In this document: positions 16,611-25,844 of the stretch, in pieces
How positions within the stretch are numbered: position 1 is the stretch's first letter
Layout: every line of letters starts with the position of its first letter
Assembly (NCBI GenBank): GCA_018056685.1
Contig: JAGPFC010000019.1
Coordinates: 1-50,915, forward strand
Source of the DNA: Smithella sp.
GTDB lineage: Bacteria > Desulfobacterota > Syntrophia > Syntrophales > Smithellaceae
Direction: 5' to 3'
Length of the DNA stretch: 50,915 nt
Position numbers and translations under genes: made by a program
Notes under the pieces: generated by a model
What the model saw: only the letters and a program-made list of their open reading frames with translations
Database searches by the model: none
What the model was told of the DNA's origin: nothing

Positions 16611-16736
16611 TGTGAAACATTCCGGACACTTTAATTTTATTGTCAAAAGTGCTTTGACACGTAAATTTCATATTGATATACTCCTAAAGGCAAAATAACC
16701 CGCTTGATACAGCAGCGTAATATTAGGAAGGTAATC

Positions 16737-16961
16737 ATGGCTAAACAGAAAGCGACTAAAAAACCGGTTAAACGTAATGTTTCGGAGAAGGATCGAAAAA
16801 TGGCAAAGTTTTGTCTGACTTGCCCGGTATGCAAGCATGCCCGTAAACAACAAAAAGGACTCGCGTTTCAGTTTGTCCAAAAAATTGAAGGCAACCTTTG
16901 TCCTTTTTGCAAAGCCTATGAACGTGTTTATGGTAAAAAAGCTCACCAGCCCATTTTTTGA
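16737..16961 (+). CDS. Small zinc-ribbon protein, 74 residues
   Basis: Starting at ATG 16737 behind an aggaagg site, the product has a Lys-rich N-terminus (about 1-25) and then CPVC and CPFC pairs about 25 residues apart. This is a typical four-cysteine zinc ribbon. Another Cys (FCLTC) precedes the first pair. Such small basic zinc ribbons usually bind nucleic acid or a protein partner; no specific family is recognised. It heads a run of same-strand genes up to the Sel1 protein. Confidence 0.75.
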   Translation: MAKQKATKKPVKRNVSEKDRKMAKFCLTCPVCKHARKQQKGLAFQFVQKIEGNLCPFCKAYERVYGKKAHQPIF

Positions 16962-17021
16962 TATGCTATAAATGTGTGCCCGTATTTTTATGCTTCTTTT
17001 CTAAAGGATAAAAATAAAAAC

Positions 17022-17714
17022 ATGAATCAGGACACCCCATCGATAAACTGGAGCAACATTGCGCGTCATCATCCGTCAGCGTTTCTGCTTGCCGCTCAAC
17101 TGCTCAGCCTGATCCTCTACGTGATGCTGGAAGGAGTCCCGAGTGGACCTTTCATTCTTAGTGTTTTCGGAACACTGGTACTTCTGCTAGTGGTCTGGGT
17201 CGTCATCCACAGTCCTGCCATCAACTGGCTTGCCTGGATCATTGCGGGTATGACCATTCTCCTTTTAATATTTTCCTGGCTTCTTGCCAATCCGAAGTTG
17301 TTAATCTGGGCGACGATGCTGGAGGCCATGTTGTATTTTTATGGAGCGGGTAGTCTAATCACTTATATGATGGGCGACGAACACGTAACTACGGACGATT
17401 TGTTTGCCGCCGGCGCTACCTTTACCCTGATTGCCTGGGGTTTTGCTTATCTGTACCTGGTTTGCCAGGCCTGGAGTCCGAACGCTTTTTCGTACGCCAT
17501 TCATCCCGGGGAACCGCTGAGTTTCATTGAACTTCTTTTTTTGAGTTTCGCCAATCTTTCGGCAACGGGACTCAGCGATATTGTGCCGGTAAAATCGTCA
17601 TCACGGGTACTGGTCATGCTGGAACAGTTTGCCGGCGTCGCCTATATCGCCGTTGTCGTTTCCCGGTTAATCGGATTGACAATCAATCGTCTCCAGGACA
17701 AGACTGCACTATAA
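17022..17714 (+). CDS. Membrane protein with ion-channel-like pore region
   Basis: From ATG 17022 the product has 230 residues and about six hydrophobic segments. Its C-terminal third has the two-helix-plus-pore-loop layout of the Ion_trans_2 (potassium channel) family: a helix, then SFANLSATGLSDIVPVKSSS, then a final helix ending in a basic stretch. The usual filter TVGYGD is replaced by ATGLSD, so potassium selectivity is doubtful. No cytoplasmic RCK domain is attached. A longer start at 16974 is possible but has no ribosome binding site. It may share a transcript with the zinc-ribbon gene 60 bp upstream. Confidence 0.72.
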   Translation: MNQDTPSINWSNIARHHPSAFLLAAQLLSLILYVMLEGVPSGPFILSVFGTLVLLLVVWVVIHSPAINWLAWIIAGMTILLLIFSWLLANPKLLIWATMLEAMLYFYGAGSLITYMMGDEHVTTDDLFAAGATFTLIAWGFAYLYLVCQAWSPNAFSYAIHPGEPLSFIELLFLSFANLSATGLSDIVPVKSSSRVLVMLEQFAGVAYIAVVVSRLIGLTINRLQDKTAL

Positions 17715-17744
17715 TTTCTTTTTTGAATGAGGGAGAACATCACC

Positions 17745-18059
17745 ATGAGAATCTCAAAATGGTTGGACAGAAAAGAGGCAGAAGGCATTGACGTTTCTCA
17801 TATCGCATTGCCTGAAGAAATGGTCAACGACGAAACACCGGACCAGACGGTATATTTTAAGGAGATTCGTCCCTGCTCGATTCTCTGCGCGAAAGACCAT
17901 CCTTTTGCCACAGTTGAACGTTACGGTAACTGGTTTTATTGCCGCGGACGTGATAAGGAAAACGGGCCACACACCACGCGCCCGCAATGGTGGTTGTTTA
18001 CCAAAGATATCGAACTGGCCATGAAAACGGCCAGAGCACATGTGGAAGACGGAAAATAA
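17745..18059 (+). CDS. Hypothetical protein, 104 residues
   Basis: The ATG at 17745 has a gagggag site nine bases upstream, better than the ATG at 17727 inside that site. The product is soluble and Trp-rich (WWLF, WFYCRG) with two nearby cysteines (PCSILC) and a third before RGRD. No family is recognised. It follows the channel-like gene by 30 bp and precedes the Sel1 gene by 50 bp, so it is probably part of the same transcript. Confidence 0.65.
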   Translation: MRISKWLDRKEAEGIDVSHIALPEEMVNDETPDQTVYFKEIRPCSILCAKDHPFATVERYGNWFYCRGRDKENGPHTTRPQWWLFTKDIELAMKTARAHVEDGK

Positions 18060-18109
18060 AAAAAACAGGAATCCGATTCGTTTAATTCATCCTTTCAGGG
18101 AATAATTTC

Positions 18110-21100
18110 ATGGCCAACGAAAAACCTTCATTGCCGGATCTCCGTCAAAAAGCGGAAAAGGGCAACGCCGAAGCGCAGTTCAAACTGGGCATGATGTATC
18201 GTTACGACGAAGAGGCCTTCCACGATGATGCCGAGGCGCTGAAGTGGCTCCTGCAGGCGGCAGAGCAAGATTACGCTGAGGCACAGTTCCACCTGGGATT
18301 AATGTATCAATCAGGCAAAGGGATCGAGCAGGATAATGCCGAAGCGATGAAATGGATTCGGAAAGCGGCGGAAAATAATTTTGCGGCGGCTCAATTTTAT
18401 CTGGGCGCGAAGTACCAGAACGGTGAAGGCACGCTCAGGGATTACGCCGAAGCGGCCAAGTGGTACCGGAAAGCGGCGGAACAGGGCAATACATCGGCAC
18501 AGTCCTCTCTGGGCTGGATGTATGAAGAAGGGAAAGGAGTCCCCCGCGATCATGCTGAAGCGCTGAAGTGGTACATCAAAGAAGCAGAACAGGGTGATGC
18601 CTGTTCCCAGTACTCGCTGGGCTGGAAATATCATAATGGTGAAGGGGTTGTTCAGGATTACGCTGAAGCAATGAAGTGGTACAACAAAGCGGCGGAACAG
18701 GGTCTTGCGGCCGCTCAGTTACGCCTGGGACTGATGTATAAAAAAGGCGAAGGAGTTCCGAAAGATTTTACCAGAGCTTCAGGCTTACTGCGTCAGGCGG
18801 CCGAGCAGGGAGAAGCGGAAGCTCAGTCCCACCTGGGCATAATGTATGATAAAGGCGAAGGAGTACCTCGAAATAATACCGAGGCCGTAAAATGGCTGCG
18901 CAAGGCAGCGGAACAAGGCGATGAACAGGCACAAAACCATCTTGGCGTTAAGTATGAGAATGGTGAAGGTGTCCCGCAGGATTATGCCGAAGCTTCCAAA
19001 TGGTATCGAAAAGCGGCCGAACAGGGCAACACGGAAGCACAATGTCATTTGGGCCTGATGTTTCATTTCGGCAACGGTGTCCCACAAGATTACGTAAAGG
19101 CTTCCAAATGGTTTCAACAAGCGGCCGCGCAGGATAACGCCAAGGCACAGCTGTTTCTCGCTGATATGTATTTTAAAGGCCAGGGTGTCGCCCGGGATGA
19201 AGCAGAAGCAACCAAATGGTATCGCAAAGCAGCCGAAAACGGCGATACCAAAGCCATGCGTAATCTGACCGATTTGTGTGACAAAGGAAGTGCCGTAGCC
19301 CAGCTTAATCTGGGATTGATGCATGAAACAGGCAAGGGTGTTAAACAAAATTATGGCGAAGCGGTTAAATGGTACAGCAAAGCGGCCGCGCAGGGACTCG
19401 CGGAAGCTGAGCTGACACTCGGATTAATGTACATCAAAGGTGAAGGATTTCCGACAGACGATGTCGAAGCGGTCAAGTGGTTTCGTAAAGCGGCTGTGCA
19501 GAATTCCGCGGAAGCCCAATTTAATCTGGGATTGATGTACCTGTCCGGCGAGGGTGTTTCCCGCGACACCGGCGAAGCCATCAAGTGGCTGCGCAAAGCG
19601 GCTGATCAGGACTTTACCGAAGCCCTTTTTTATCTGGGCGTCATGTATCTCAGTGGCGAGGGAGTTGAGCAGGACGAAACCAAGGCTTTAAACTGTTTGA
19701 ACAAAGCGGCGGTCAAAGGAGAAATGAATGCTCAGTATCATCTTGGCTGCATGTACCGTAACGGAAAAGGTGTTGACCCCGACTGCACGGAAGCAATCAG
19801 ATGGTTTCAAAACGCGGCTGAACAGGGGAGCGTTCTTGCCCAGATTAATCTGGCGTTGATGTACCTTACAGGAGATGGCGTCTCACAGGACGATATCCAA
19901 GCATTCCAATGGTTTCAAAAGGCCGCCGAGCAGGGCAACAGGCATGCTCAGCGTAATCTCGGTTTGTTTTACCGGGAAGGAAAGGGTGTCGCACAGGATG
20001 ATCTGGCGGCTGTCAAATGGTTTCAGAAAGCGGCCGAACGCGGCGATGCCATTGCGCAAAGTAATCTGGGCGTTCTTTATCTGAAGGGAAAAGGAGTTTC
20101 CCAGGATCAGGCTGAAGCAGCCAAGTGGTTGCGCAAAGCGGCCGAACAGGGGGATACCGAAGCCAAGGGTCTGTTGGCCACCCTGTATGCAAGCGGTGAA
20201 GGGGTTGACCGGGATAATGAAGAAGCTATTACGTTTCTCAAGGAATCCGCTGCAAAGGGAAATCCGGAAGCCCAGTTCATTCTGGGCGTGAAGTACGACA
20301 ACGGAGAGGGCGTCGAGCAGGACGATGCCGAAGCATTCCAATGGTATCAAAAGGCCGCCGAACAGGGCAATGCGCGCGCCCAGTGCAATCTCGGTGTTAT
20401 GTATGACAGCGGGAAAGGTGTTCAGCAGGACGAATCTGAAGCGTTACGCTGGTTTATGAAAGCGGCTCAACAGGGAAATCAAACCGCACTCAACAATCTG
20501 ACCGTCATCGCCAACAGAGGAAACTCCGTCGCGCAATTCAATCTGGCGGAAATATATCAGGCGGGACTGAATGTTCAACAGGATGACGTCAAGGCCGCTC
20601 ACTGGTATTACAAAGCTGCGCAACAGGGTAATCCGGAAGCCCAGTTCATTCTCGGTGAAAAATACAGTAACGGAGACGGCGTTCCTCAGGATTACACCGA
20701 AGCCACAAAATGGTATCTGAAAGCCGCCAGACAGGGAAATGTGCGCGCACAGATTAACCTAGGCATGATGTATCGCCGGGGCGAGGGCGTTACGCGAGAC
20801 GACGAGGAAGCCGCCCGGTGGTTTCAAAAGGCGGCTGAACGGGGAAATGCCTATGCGCAAAACCTGTTGGGCGGAATGTATCAGGAAGGAAGAGGCGTTC
20901 CCCAGGATTACACCCTGGCTGTTAAATGGTATCGTCAGGCGGCCGAACAGGGCGATGCCGACGCTCAGAACAGTCTCGGTATGATGTACCTTAATGGAAA
21001 AGGTGTTCAGCGCGACGATTCTGAAGCCGGCCGGTGGTATTTAAAGACTGCGGAAATGGGCAACGCCTACGCACAAAATCTGCTGGGTGAAATGTACCAG

Positions 21101-22753
21101 GAAGGCCGAGGGGTTCCCTTGGACAACTTTGAAGCCATCAAATGGTTCCGTAAAGCCGCCGAACAGGGAAATGCCGAAGCGCAGTTTAATCTGGGTATCA
21201 AGTACGACAAAGGGGAAGGCGTGGAGGCTGATGATGACGAAGCGTTCCAATGGTTTTTAAAAGCGGCCGAGCATGGAAATACCCGCGCCCAGCTTTATCT
21301 GGGTATCAAGTACGAAAAAGGGGAAGGCGTCTCCCGGGATGAAGCGGAAGCGGCCAAATGGTACCGAAGGGCTGTTGAACAGGGCAACGCGACCGCTATG
21401 AATAATCTGATAGAAATAGGCAACAGGGGCAATGCTGTGGCCCAGTGCCATCTGGCGGAAATGTATCAGGAAGGCATCGGCGTGCAACAAGATGATGCCG
21501 AAGCGGTTCGGTGGTTTCTGAAAGCGGCCTGTCAGGGTAACGCTGAAGCTCAGTTCAACCTGGGCGTTGAATACGAGAATGGAGAAGGAGTTCCCCAAGA
21601 TGATACCGAAGCCGCGAAATGGTATCGTCAGGCGGCAGAACAGGGTAACGCACTGGCTCAGTGTAATTTAGGCGTCATCTATTATGAAGGCAAAGGTGTT
21701 CCGTCGGATTATACCGAAGCGTTCAGATGGTTTTCAAAGGCGGCCGAACAGGATGATCAAACAGCTCTCCATAATCTTGGCATCATGTATCAGAGAGGTG
21801 AAGGCGTTGAACAGGATTTTGCAGAAGCCGCAAACTGTTACCGCAGGGCGGCTGATCAGGGTAACGTGCAGGCTCAGATTTATCTCGGTTTGATGTACAG
21901 AAAAGGTGAAGGGGTCAAGCAGGATGACGTCGAGGCAGCCAAATGGTATCTCAAGGCTGCTGAGCACGGTGATCCATCAGCTCAAAATAATCTGGGGCTG
22001 ATGTATTTGAACGGTACCGGCGTGAAGGAAGATTATGCGGAAGCTGTCAGGTGGTTCCGCAAGGCGGCTCAGCAGGCCGATGCCAACGCGCAGAATAATC
22101 TGGGGGTGATGTATCTTAACAGTAAGGGCGTTCCGCTGGATTATACGGAAGCAGCAAACCAGTTCCGCAAGGCGGCTGAACAGGGGAACGCGCAGGCTCA
22201 GATTAACCTGGGCCTGATGTATCAAAGCGGCGAAGGGATTCCACGCGATGATACGGAAGCTTTCAAATGGTTCTTGAAAGCAGCCGACCAAGGTTACGCG
22301 AAAGCCCAGTTATCTTTGGCATCGCTGTATGAAGAAGGCAAGGGGGTTAAACAGGACACAAACGAGGCGATAAGATGGTATCGTCAGGCGGCTGTACAGG
22401 GTGACGAAGACGCTTTGATGAGCTTGACGGCCATGTGCAGCAGGGGCAATGCTGTGGCCCAGTTCAATCTGGCCCAGATGTATGAAACCGGAGAAGGCGT
22501 TACGCAGGACGATGAGGAAGCGGCCAAATGGTACAGGAAGGCTGCTGAGCAGGAAAATGAAAATGCTCTGGATAACCTGGTGGCCATGTGTGAGAAAGGA
22601 AGCGTTGCGGCGCAATTCAATCTCGGAGGAATGTATCAGGATGGCATGGGCGTTTCCCAGGATGACAAAATCGCCGCCAAATGGTATCAGAGAGCAGCCG
22701 ACCAGGGACACAAAGCCGCCAAAGCAAGGCTGAACAAACTGCAGGAAAAATAA
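18110..22753 (+). CDS. Giant Sel1-repeat protein, 1547 residues
   Basis: Almost the whole protein is a tandem array of about 40 Sel1-like repeats of 36 residues (core AxAQxxLGxMYxxGxGV, then EAxKWxxKAAEQG). Sel1 repeats form an alpha-alpha superhelix used for protein-protein contacts. There is no signal peptide or membrane helix, so the protein is probably cytosolic, unlike many exported Sel1 proteins. Five irregular short units of the type NLxxIxNRGNxVAQ interrupt the array at about residues 384, 794, 1097, 1436 and 1487 and divide it into blocks. DNA repeats are diverged, so expansion is not very recent. A caggga site precedes the ATG. Partners unknown. Confidence 0.93.
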   Translation: MANEKPSLPDLRQKAEKGNAEAQFKLGMMYRYDEEAFHDDAEALKWLLQAAEQDYAEAQFHLGLMYQSGKGIEQDNAEAMKWIRKAAENNFAAAQFYLGAKYQNGEGTLRDYAEAAKWYRKAAEQGNTSAQSSLGWMYEEGKGVPRDHAEALKWYIKEAEQGDACSQYSLGWKYHNGEGVVQDYAEAMKWYNKAAEQGLAAAQLRLGLMYKKGEGVPKDFTRASGLLRQAAEQGEAEAQSHLGIMYDKGEGVPRNNTEAVKWLRKAAEQGDEQAQNHLGVKYENGEGVPQDYAEASKWYRKAAEQGNTEAQCHLGLMFHFGNGVPQDYVKASKWFQQAAAQDNAKAQLFLADMYFKGQGVARDEAEATKWYRKAAENGDTKAMRNLTDLCDKGSAVAQLNLGLMHETGKGVKQNYGEAVKWYSKAAAQGLAEAELTLGLMYIKGEGFPTDDVEAVKWFRKAAVQNSAEAQFNLGLMYLSGEGVSRDTGEAIKWLRKAADQDFTEALFYLGVMYLSGEGVEQDETKALNCLNKAAVKGEMNAQYHLGCMYRNGKGVDPDCTEAIRWFQNAAEQGSVLAQINLALMYLTGDGVSQDDIQAFQWFQKAAEQGNRHAQRNLGLFYREGKGVAQDDLAAVKWFQKAAERGDAIAQSNLGVLYLKGKGVSQDQAEAAKWLRKAAEQGDTEAKGLLATLYASGEGVDRDNEEAITFLKESAAKGNPEAQFILGVKYDNGEGVEQDDAEAFQWYQKAAEQGNARAQCNLGVMYDSGKGVQQDESEALRWFMKAAQQGNQTALNNLTVIANRGNSVAQFNLAEIYQAGLNVQQDDVKAAHWYYKAAQQGNPEAQFILGEKYSNGDGVPQDYTEATKWYLKAARQGNVRAQINLGMMYRRGEGVTRDDEEAARWFQKAAERGNAYAQNLLGGMYQEGRGVPQDYTLAVKWYRQAAEQGDADAQNSLGMMYLNGKGVQRDDSEAGRWYLKTAEMGNAYAQNLLGEMYQEGRGVPLDNFEAIKWFRKAAEQGNAEAQFNLGIKYDKGEGVEADDDEAFQWFLKAAEHGNTRAQLYLGIKYEKGEGVSRDEAEAAKWYRRAVEQGNATAMNNLIEIGNRGNAVAQCHLAEMYQEGIGVQQDDAEAVRWFLKAACQGNAEAQFNLGVEYENGEGVPQDDTEAAKWYRQAAEQGNALAQCNLGVIYYEGKGVPSDYTEAFRWFSKAAEQDDQTALHNLGIMYQRGEGVEQDFAEAANCYRRAADQGNVQAQIYLGLMYRKGEGVKQDDVEAAKWYLKAAEHGDPSAQNNLGLMYLNGTGVKEDYAEAVRWFRKAAQQADANAQNNLGVMYLNSKGVPLDYTEAANQFRKAAEQGNAQAQINLGLMYQSGEGIPRDDTEAFKWFLKAADQGYAKAQLSLASLYEEGKGVKQDTNEAIRWYRQAAVQGDEDALMSLTAMCSRGNAVAQFNLAQMYETGEGVTQDDEEAAKWYRKAAEQENENALDNLVAMCEKGSVAAQFNLGGMYQDGMGVSQDDKIAAKWYQRAADQGHKAAKARLNKLQEK

Positions 22754-22846
22754 GACAGGATCGTCACGATAGTTCGGAATAATCAGATTGAGTATTTTAG
22801 GAGTAATCTGAAAAAATTTTTATCAAGTAATTCAAAGGGTGAATCT

Positions 22847-23236
22847 ATGATTGAAAATACCATTGACGCATGGCACAAATTACTGGAGACAAAAGACGCG
22901 GCGGGGCTTGATGACATTCTGGCTGATAATGTTGTTTTTCATTCCCCCGTTGTTCATACACCGCAGGTGGGAAAAGAAATCACCAAACTTTATCTGACCG
23001 CAGCGCTCTTTGTTTTCAATAACGGTCACTTCCGGTATTTAAGAGAGATCGCTGCCGGAAACAATGCCGTTCTGGAATTCTGCACGGAAATTGAAGGAAT
23101 TTCCATCAACGGCGTGGATATGATCACCTGGGACGCAGATGGCCGGATTACCGAATTCAAAGTCATGATTCGTCCGCTCAAGGCCATCAACCTGATTCAT
23201 AAAATGATGGGAGAGATGTTGCAGAAGATTAAATAA
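22847..23236 (+). CDS. SnoaL-like / NTF2-fold protein
   Basis: The 129-residue protein has the NTF2-like layout: an N-terminal helix with WHKLLETKDAAGLDDILADNVVFHSPV, then a four-stranded sheet (VLEFCTEIEGISINGVDMITWDADGRITEFKVMIRP). SnoaL-like proteins include small isomerases and many of unknown role. This subtype often sits with lipid or aromatic degradation genes, which agrees with the hydroxyacyl-CoA dehydrogenase relative 800 bp downstream. A catalytic residue cannot be assigned. Confidence 0.8.
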   Translation: MIENTIDAWHKLLETKDAAGLDDILADNVVFHSPVVHTPQVGKEITKLYLTAALFVFNNGHFRYLREIAAGNNAVLEFCTEIEGISINGVDMITWDADGRITEFKVMIRPLKAINLIHKMMGEMLQKIK

Positions 23237-23317
23237 AAGGCATCATCAGTGATGTTTCAGCGCCCGGCCAGAATGAGTGATCATTTTTAGCGGACCATCA
23301 AACAAGGAGGTGCAGCA

Positions 23318-23947
23318 ATGACTCTGAACAATCCCGAAGCAACCAGCCAGGCATTAAACATTTTAAGGAACGGTCATCATTTTCAGTGGTACGTCATTCC
23401 ACTATTCGTCATTGTCTTATACATTTATGCCAACGAATTTGAAAAAGGCAATTACCGAGCCATTGCCGGAGGACTGGCTCTTTACATGGTCCACTGGTTT
23501 GTGGAAATCATCAACGCGCTCATCCAGCATTTTTCAGGTCATGCCCTGTGGACAGTGCCTGCCGGTACAGCGTTTGAAATCATGGTGGGAGTCGGCATCG
23601 AAATCAGCCTGATGTTTTCCATCGCCGGAATTGTCGTCTGCAAGCTGATGCCGAAAGATCCGACACTGAAAATCATGGGCATCAATAACCGTCTGTTCTT
23701 TGCGGTTGCCAATGCCGCCCTTGCCTCTATTCTGGAAATCTTTCTGGTACGAACCCCGGCTTTCGTCTGGGTGTACGGATGGTGGGGTGCTTTCCCGGTC
23801 TTTGTGACCGTTTACATCCCCTTCTTTGCCGCTGCCTGTTATGTTCATGACTGGCAGCCCCGCGCACAGAAGCTTTTCATCGGTTCTCTTTTCGCCGTTA
23901 ACGCTGTTGCGATGATTGTCTTTGCGGGCATCCTCAATTGGATTTAA
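23318..23947 (+). CDS. Polytopic membrane protein of unknown function
   Basis: The 209-residue protein has about six membrane segments, with conserved-looking polar residues in helices (HWFVEIINALIQHFSG, EIMVGVGIEISLMFS, ASILEIFLVR). The His, Glu and Asn residues inside the membrane resemble small enzymes or transporters, but no family is confidently recognised. A strong aaggagg site lies upstream of the ATG. It sits between the SnoaL-like gene and the dehydrogenase relative on the same strand, suggesting a shared operon and perhaps a lipid-like substrate. Confidence 0.75.
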   Translation: MTLNNPEATSQALNILRNGHHFQWYVIPLFVIVLYIYANEFEKGNYRAIAGGLALYMVHWFVEIINALIQHFSGHALWTVPAGTAFEIMVGVGIEISLMFSIAGIVVCKLMPKDPTLKIMGINNRLFFAVANAALASILEIFLVRTPAFVWVYGWWGAFPVFVTVYIPFFAAACYVHDWQPRAQKLFIGSLFAVNAVAMIVFAGILNWI

Positions 23948-24021
23948 TAATGTGACTTATTTTCTTTTTTTAAATATCGTGTATAGTGTTGTCACTTAAA
24001 AAAAGAAGGAAAGGAAAACAT

Positions 24022-24939
24022 ATGAAACTGAAAGATATCAAAAAAGTACTTATTCTGGGAGCTGGTACCATGGGTCAGCAGATTGGTTTTACGTGCGCCT
24101 TGCACGGATACCATGTCGCGCTCTATGACATTTCTGACGAGATTCTGAAGGATTCTCTGAAACGCATGGAAAAACTGGGATCATCGTGGTTTGTACGCAG
24201 CAACAGAATCACGGAAGAACAACTCAAAGAAATCATGGGACGCATCACAGCCACTTCAGATGCAAAAGTAGCAGCCAAAGATACCGATATCATCAATGAA
24301 TCCGTGCCCGAAGATCCAAAGCTCAAAGGTAAAATTTTTGCTCAGTTTAATGAACTTTGCCCCAAACGTACTATTTTCACCACCAATACCTCCCTGCTGC
24401 TTCCTTCAGTATTTGCCGAAGCCACGGGCAGGCCGGAGAAACTTGTAGCACTTCATTTTCATGACGTGCGAACAACCAACATCGTGGATGTCATGCCTCA
24501 TCCGGGAACAGACCCGTCCGTGACCCGGCTGGTACATGACTTTGCGGTAAGCATCGGTCAGGTACCTATTATGCTGCACCGGGAAAACAACGGTTACGTA
24601 TTCAACACCATGATCTCTAATCTTTTCACCTCCGCCCTGAGCCTGGTAACGAGGGATGTGGCCAGCATCGAGGATGTGGACCGGTCATGGATGGGTGTCA
24701 CGCACATGCCCATGGGCCCCTTCGGCATTATGGATCAGATCGGATTAAAGACCGTCTGGATGATCACCGATTATTGGGCGCGAAAAACGAAGAATTCCCT
24801 GGCTGAAGCCAACGCAAACTTATTAAAGCAATATGTTGACCGCGGAGAACTCGGAGCCAAGACAAAGAAAGGATTTTATAGTTATCCGAAACCGGCTTAC
24901 ACACAACCCGGATTTCTTTCGGGAAATACCAGAAAATAA
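24022..24939 (+). CDS. 3-hydroxyacyl-CoA dehydrogenase family protein
   Basis: From ATG 24022 (aaggaaagga site) the product has 305 residues. A Rossmann domain carries GAGTMGQQIGF (13-23), and a C-terminal 3HCDH helical domain follows. Homologues oxidise L-3-hydroxyacyl-CoA to 3-ketoacyl-CoA with NAD. The catalytic His is present (LHFH, His145), but the partner Glu of the usual HFFNPVPxMxLVEV motif is an Asp (NIVDV, Asp156), with one residue fewer between them. This may change activity or substrate. An upstream ATG at 23986 is rejected. It lacks the enoyl-CoA hydratase part of FadB. Confidence 0.85.
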   Translation: MKLKDIKKVLILGAGTMGQQIGFTCALHGYHVALYDISDEILKDSLKRMEKLGSSWFVRSNRITEEQLKEIMGRITATSDAKVAAKDTDIINESVPEDPKLKGKIFAQFNELCPKRTIFTTNTSLLLPSVFAEATGRPEKLVALHFHDVRTTNIVDVMPHPGTDPSVTRLVHDFAVSIGQVPIMLHRENNGYVFNTMISNLFTSALSLVTRDVASIEDVDRSWMGVTHMPMGPFGIMDQIGLKTVWMITDYWARKTKNSLAEANANLLKQYVDRGELGAKTKKGFYSYPKPAYTQPGFLSGNTRK

Positions 24940-24954
24940 TCGTTAGGCCGAAAC

Positions 24955-25102
24955 TGGATACCCCGCCGCAAGCAGCGGGGTATCCAAACGAAATCGCACT
25001 CCAAGGGGAGGGAAATCAGACCCTCAATTATCCCGCACAGCTTCGCTTCGGGGATCATTCGACCATCAAATTTCAGTGCACCCTGTTTCTGAAATTGGGG
25101 TC
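24955..25102. repeat. Intergenic element with two hairpins
   Basis: Two dyads occupy the gap between convergent genes. The first has perfect 12-base arms (24955-24966 with 24975-24986) around an eight-base loop. The second has eight-base arms (25069-25076 with 25089-25096), extendable by gacc/ggtc further out. No U-run follows either. The composition and dense dyads look like a dispersed repeat rather than a simple terminator, though the first hairpin could end transcription of the dehydrogenase gene. Confidence 0.45.
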
Positions 25103-25154
25103 TCATTAAAATCAACTGTATTCTTTATTATGTTAAGATTTTTTGTCCGAACGC

Positions 25155-25811
25155 TTATGAACCGGATGAATTGAGAGCGCCACTCTTTTGTAAAAGAGTG
25201 GCGATGCTCTCCGCCAGACGGCGATAACCCGCAGCATTGGGATGGATTAAATCTGACTTGAATGAATGATCAGATAATATATCGGACAATATTTCTTCTT
25301 CAATGGGAATAGACATTTCTCCTGCAATTTTCCGATACAGGGAAGGAGGTTTAAGAGAAAGACCCGGTGCCGGCACCGCAATGAGCACGACAGCCGCTCC
25401 GGATTTTTGGGCTAGTTTGATCATAGCTCTGATATTGTCTGCCGATTGCTTAAGATCCTTGCGTCTAAGCTGATCGTTCCCGCCATGGCACAGCAGCATC
25501 AACGCCGGTTTCTCCCTTTGCAGAACGTCCGGCAACCGTGACAGCCCTTCAGCGGTCACCTCGCCTGGTATTCCGTAATTGACCACCCGCCTGCCGATCA
25601 TTTTTTCCAGGACGGCCGGATAACTCTCTGCAGCATCCGCTCCTGTGCCGAAAGTCAGACTGTCACCGAAGGCCAGAATTACAGCATCACCGGCCAGAGC
25701 AGGTAACTGCGGCCGGGGAGAACAGGCCGCCAGGAAAAAGCAGACCATTATCCCCAGCCACAATACGATCGGGACATTCCGTTTTTTTAAATTCACATCG
25801 ACAGAACTCAT
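25155..25811 (-). CDS. SGNH/GDSL hydrolase (arylesterase/TesA-like), lipoprotein
   Basis: The 218-residue protein has a basic N-terminus, a hydrophobic segment and a lipobox (FLAAC, cysteine near residue 30), so it is probably a periplasmic lipoprotein. All four SGNH blocks are seen: FGDSLTFG with the nucleophile Ser, the Gly block at NYGIPGEVT, GGNDQL with the Asn, and DLIHPNAAGY with the catalytic Asp/His pair. Family members cleave esters and thioesters of acyl chains or aryl substrates. It is downstream of, and 33 bp from, the UspA gene on the same strand. Confidence 0.9.
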   Translation of the reverse strand: MSSVDVNLKKRNVPIVLWLGIMVCFFLAACSPRPQLPALAGDAVILAFGDSLTFGTGADAAESYPAVLEKMIGRRVVNYGIPGEVTAEGLSRLPDVLQREKPALMLLCHGGNDQLRRKDLKQSADNIRAMIKLAQKSGAAVVLIAVPAPGLSLKPPSLYRKIAGEMSIPIEEEILSDILSDHSFKSDLIHPNAAGYRRLAESIATLLQKSGALNSSGS

Positions 25812-25844
25812 TCCGGCTTCATGAATGTTAGCCTTCTGACCGCA

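Noticed and set aside
18311..22711. Many long open frames on the minus strand inside the Sel1 gene
   Set aside because: They are antisense shadows of a repetitive, GC-biased coding sequence: periodic, with no ribosome binding sites or family signatures.
18110..22753. Regular ~108-bp periodicity suggesting a CRISPR or satellite array
   Set aside because: The period is exactly 36 codons and the DNA units are diverged while the protein repeat is conserved, so it is a protein repeat.
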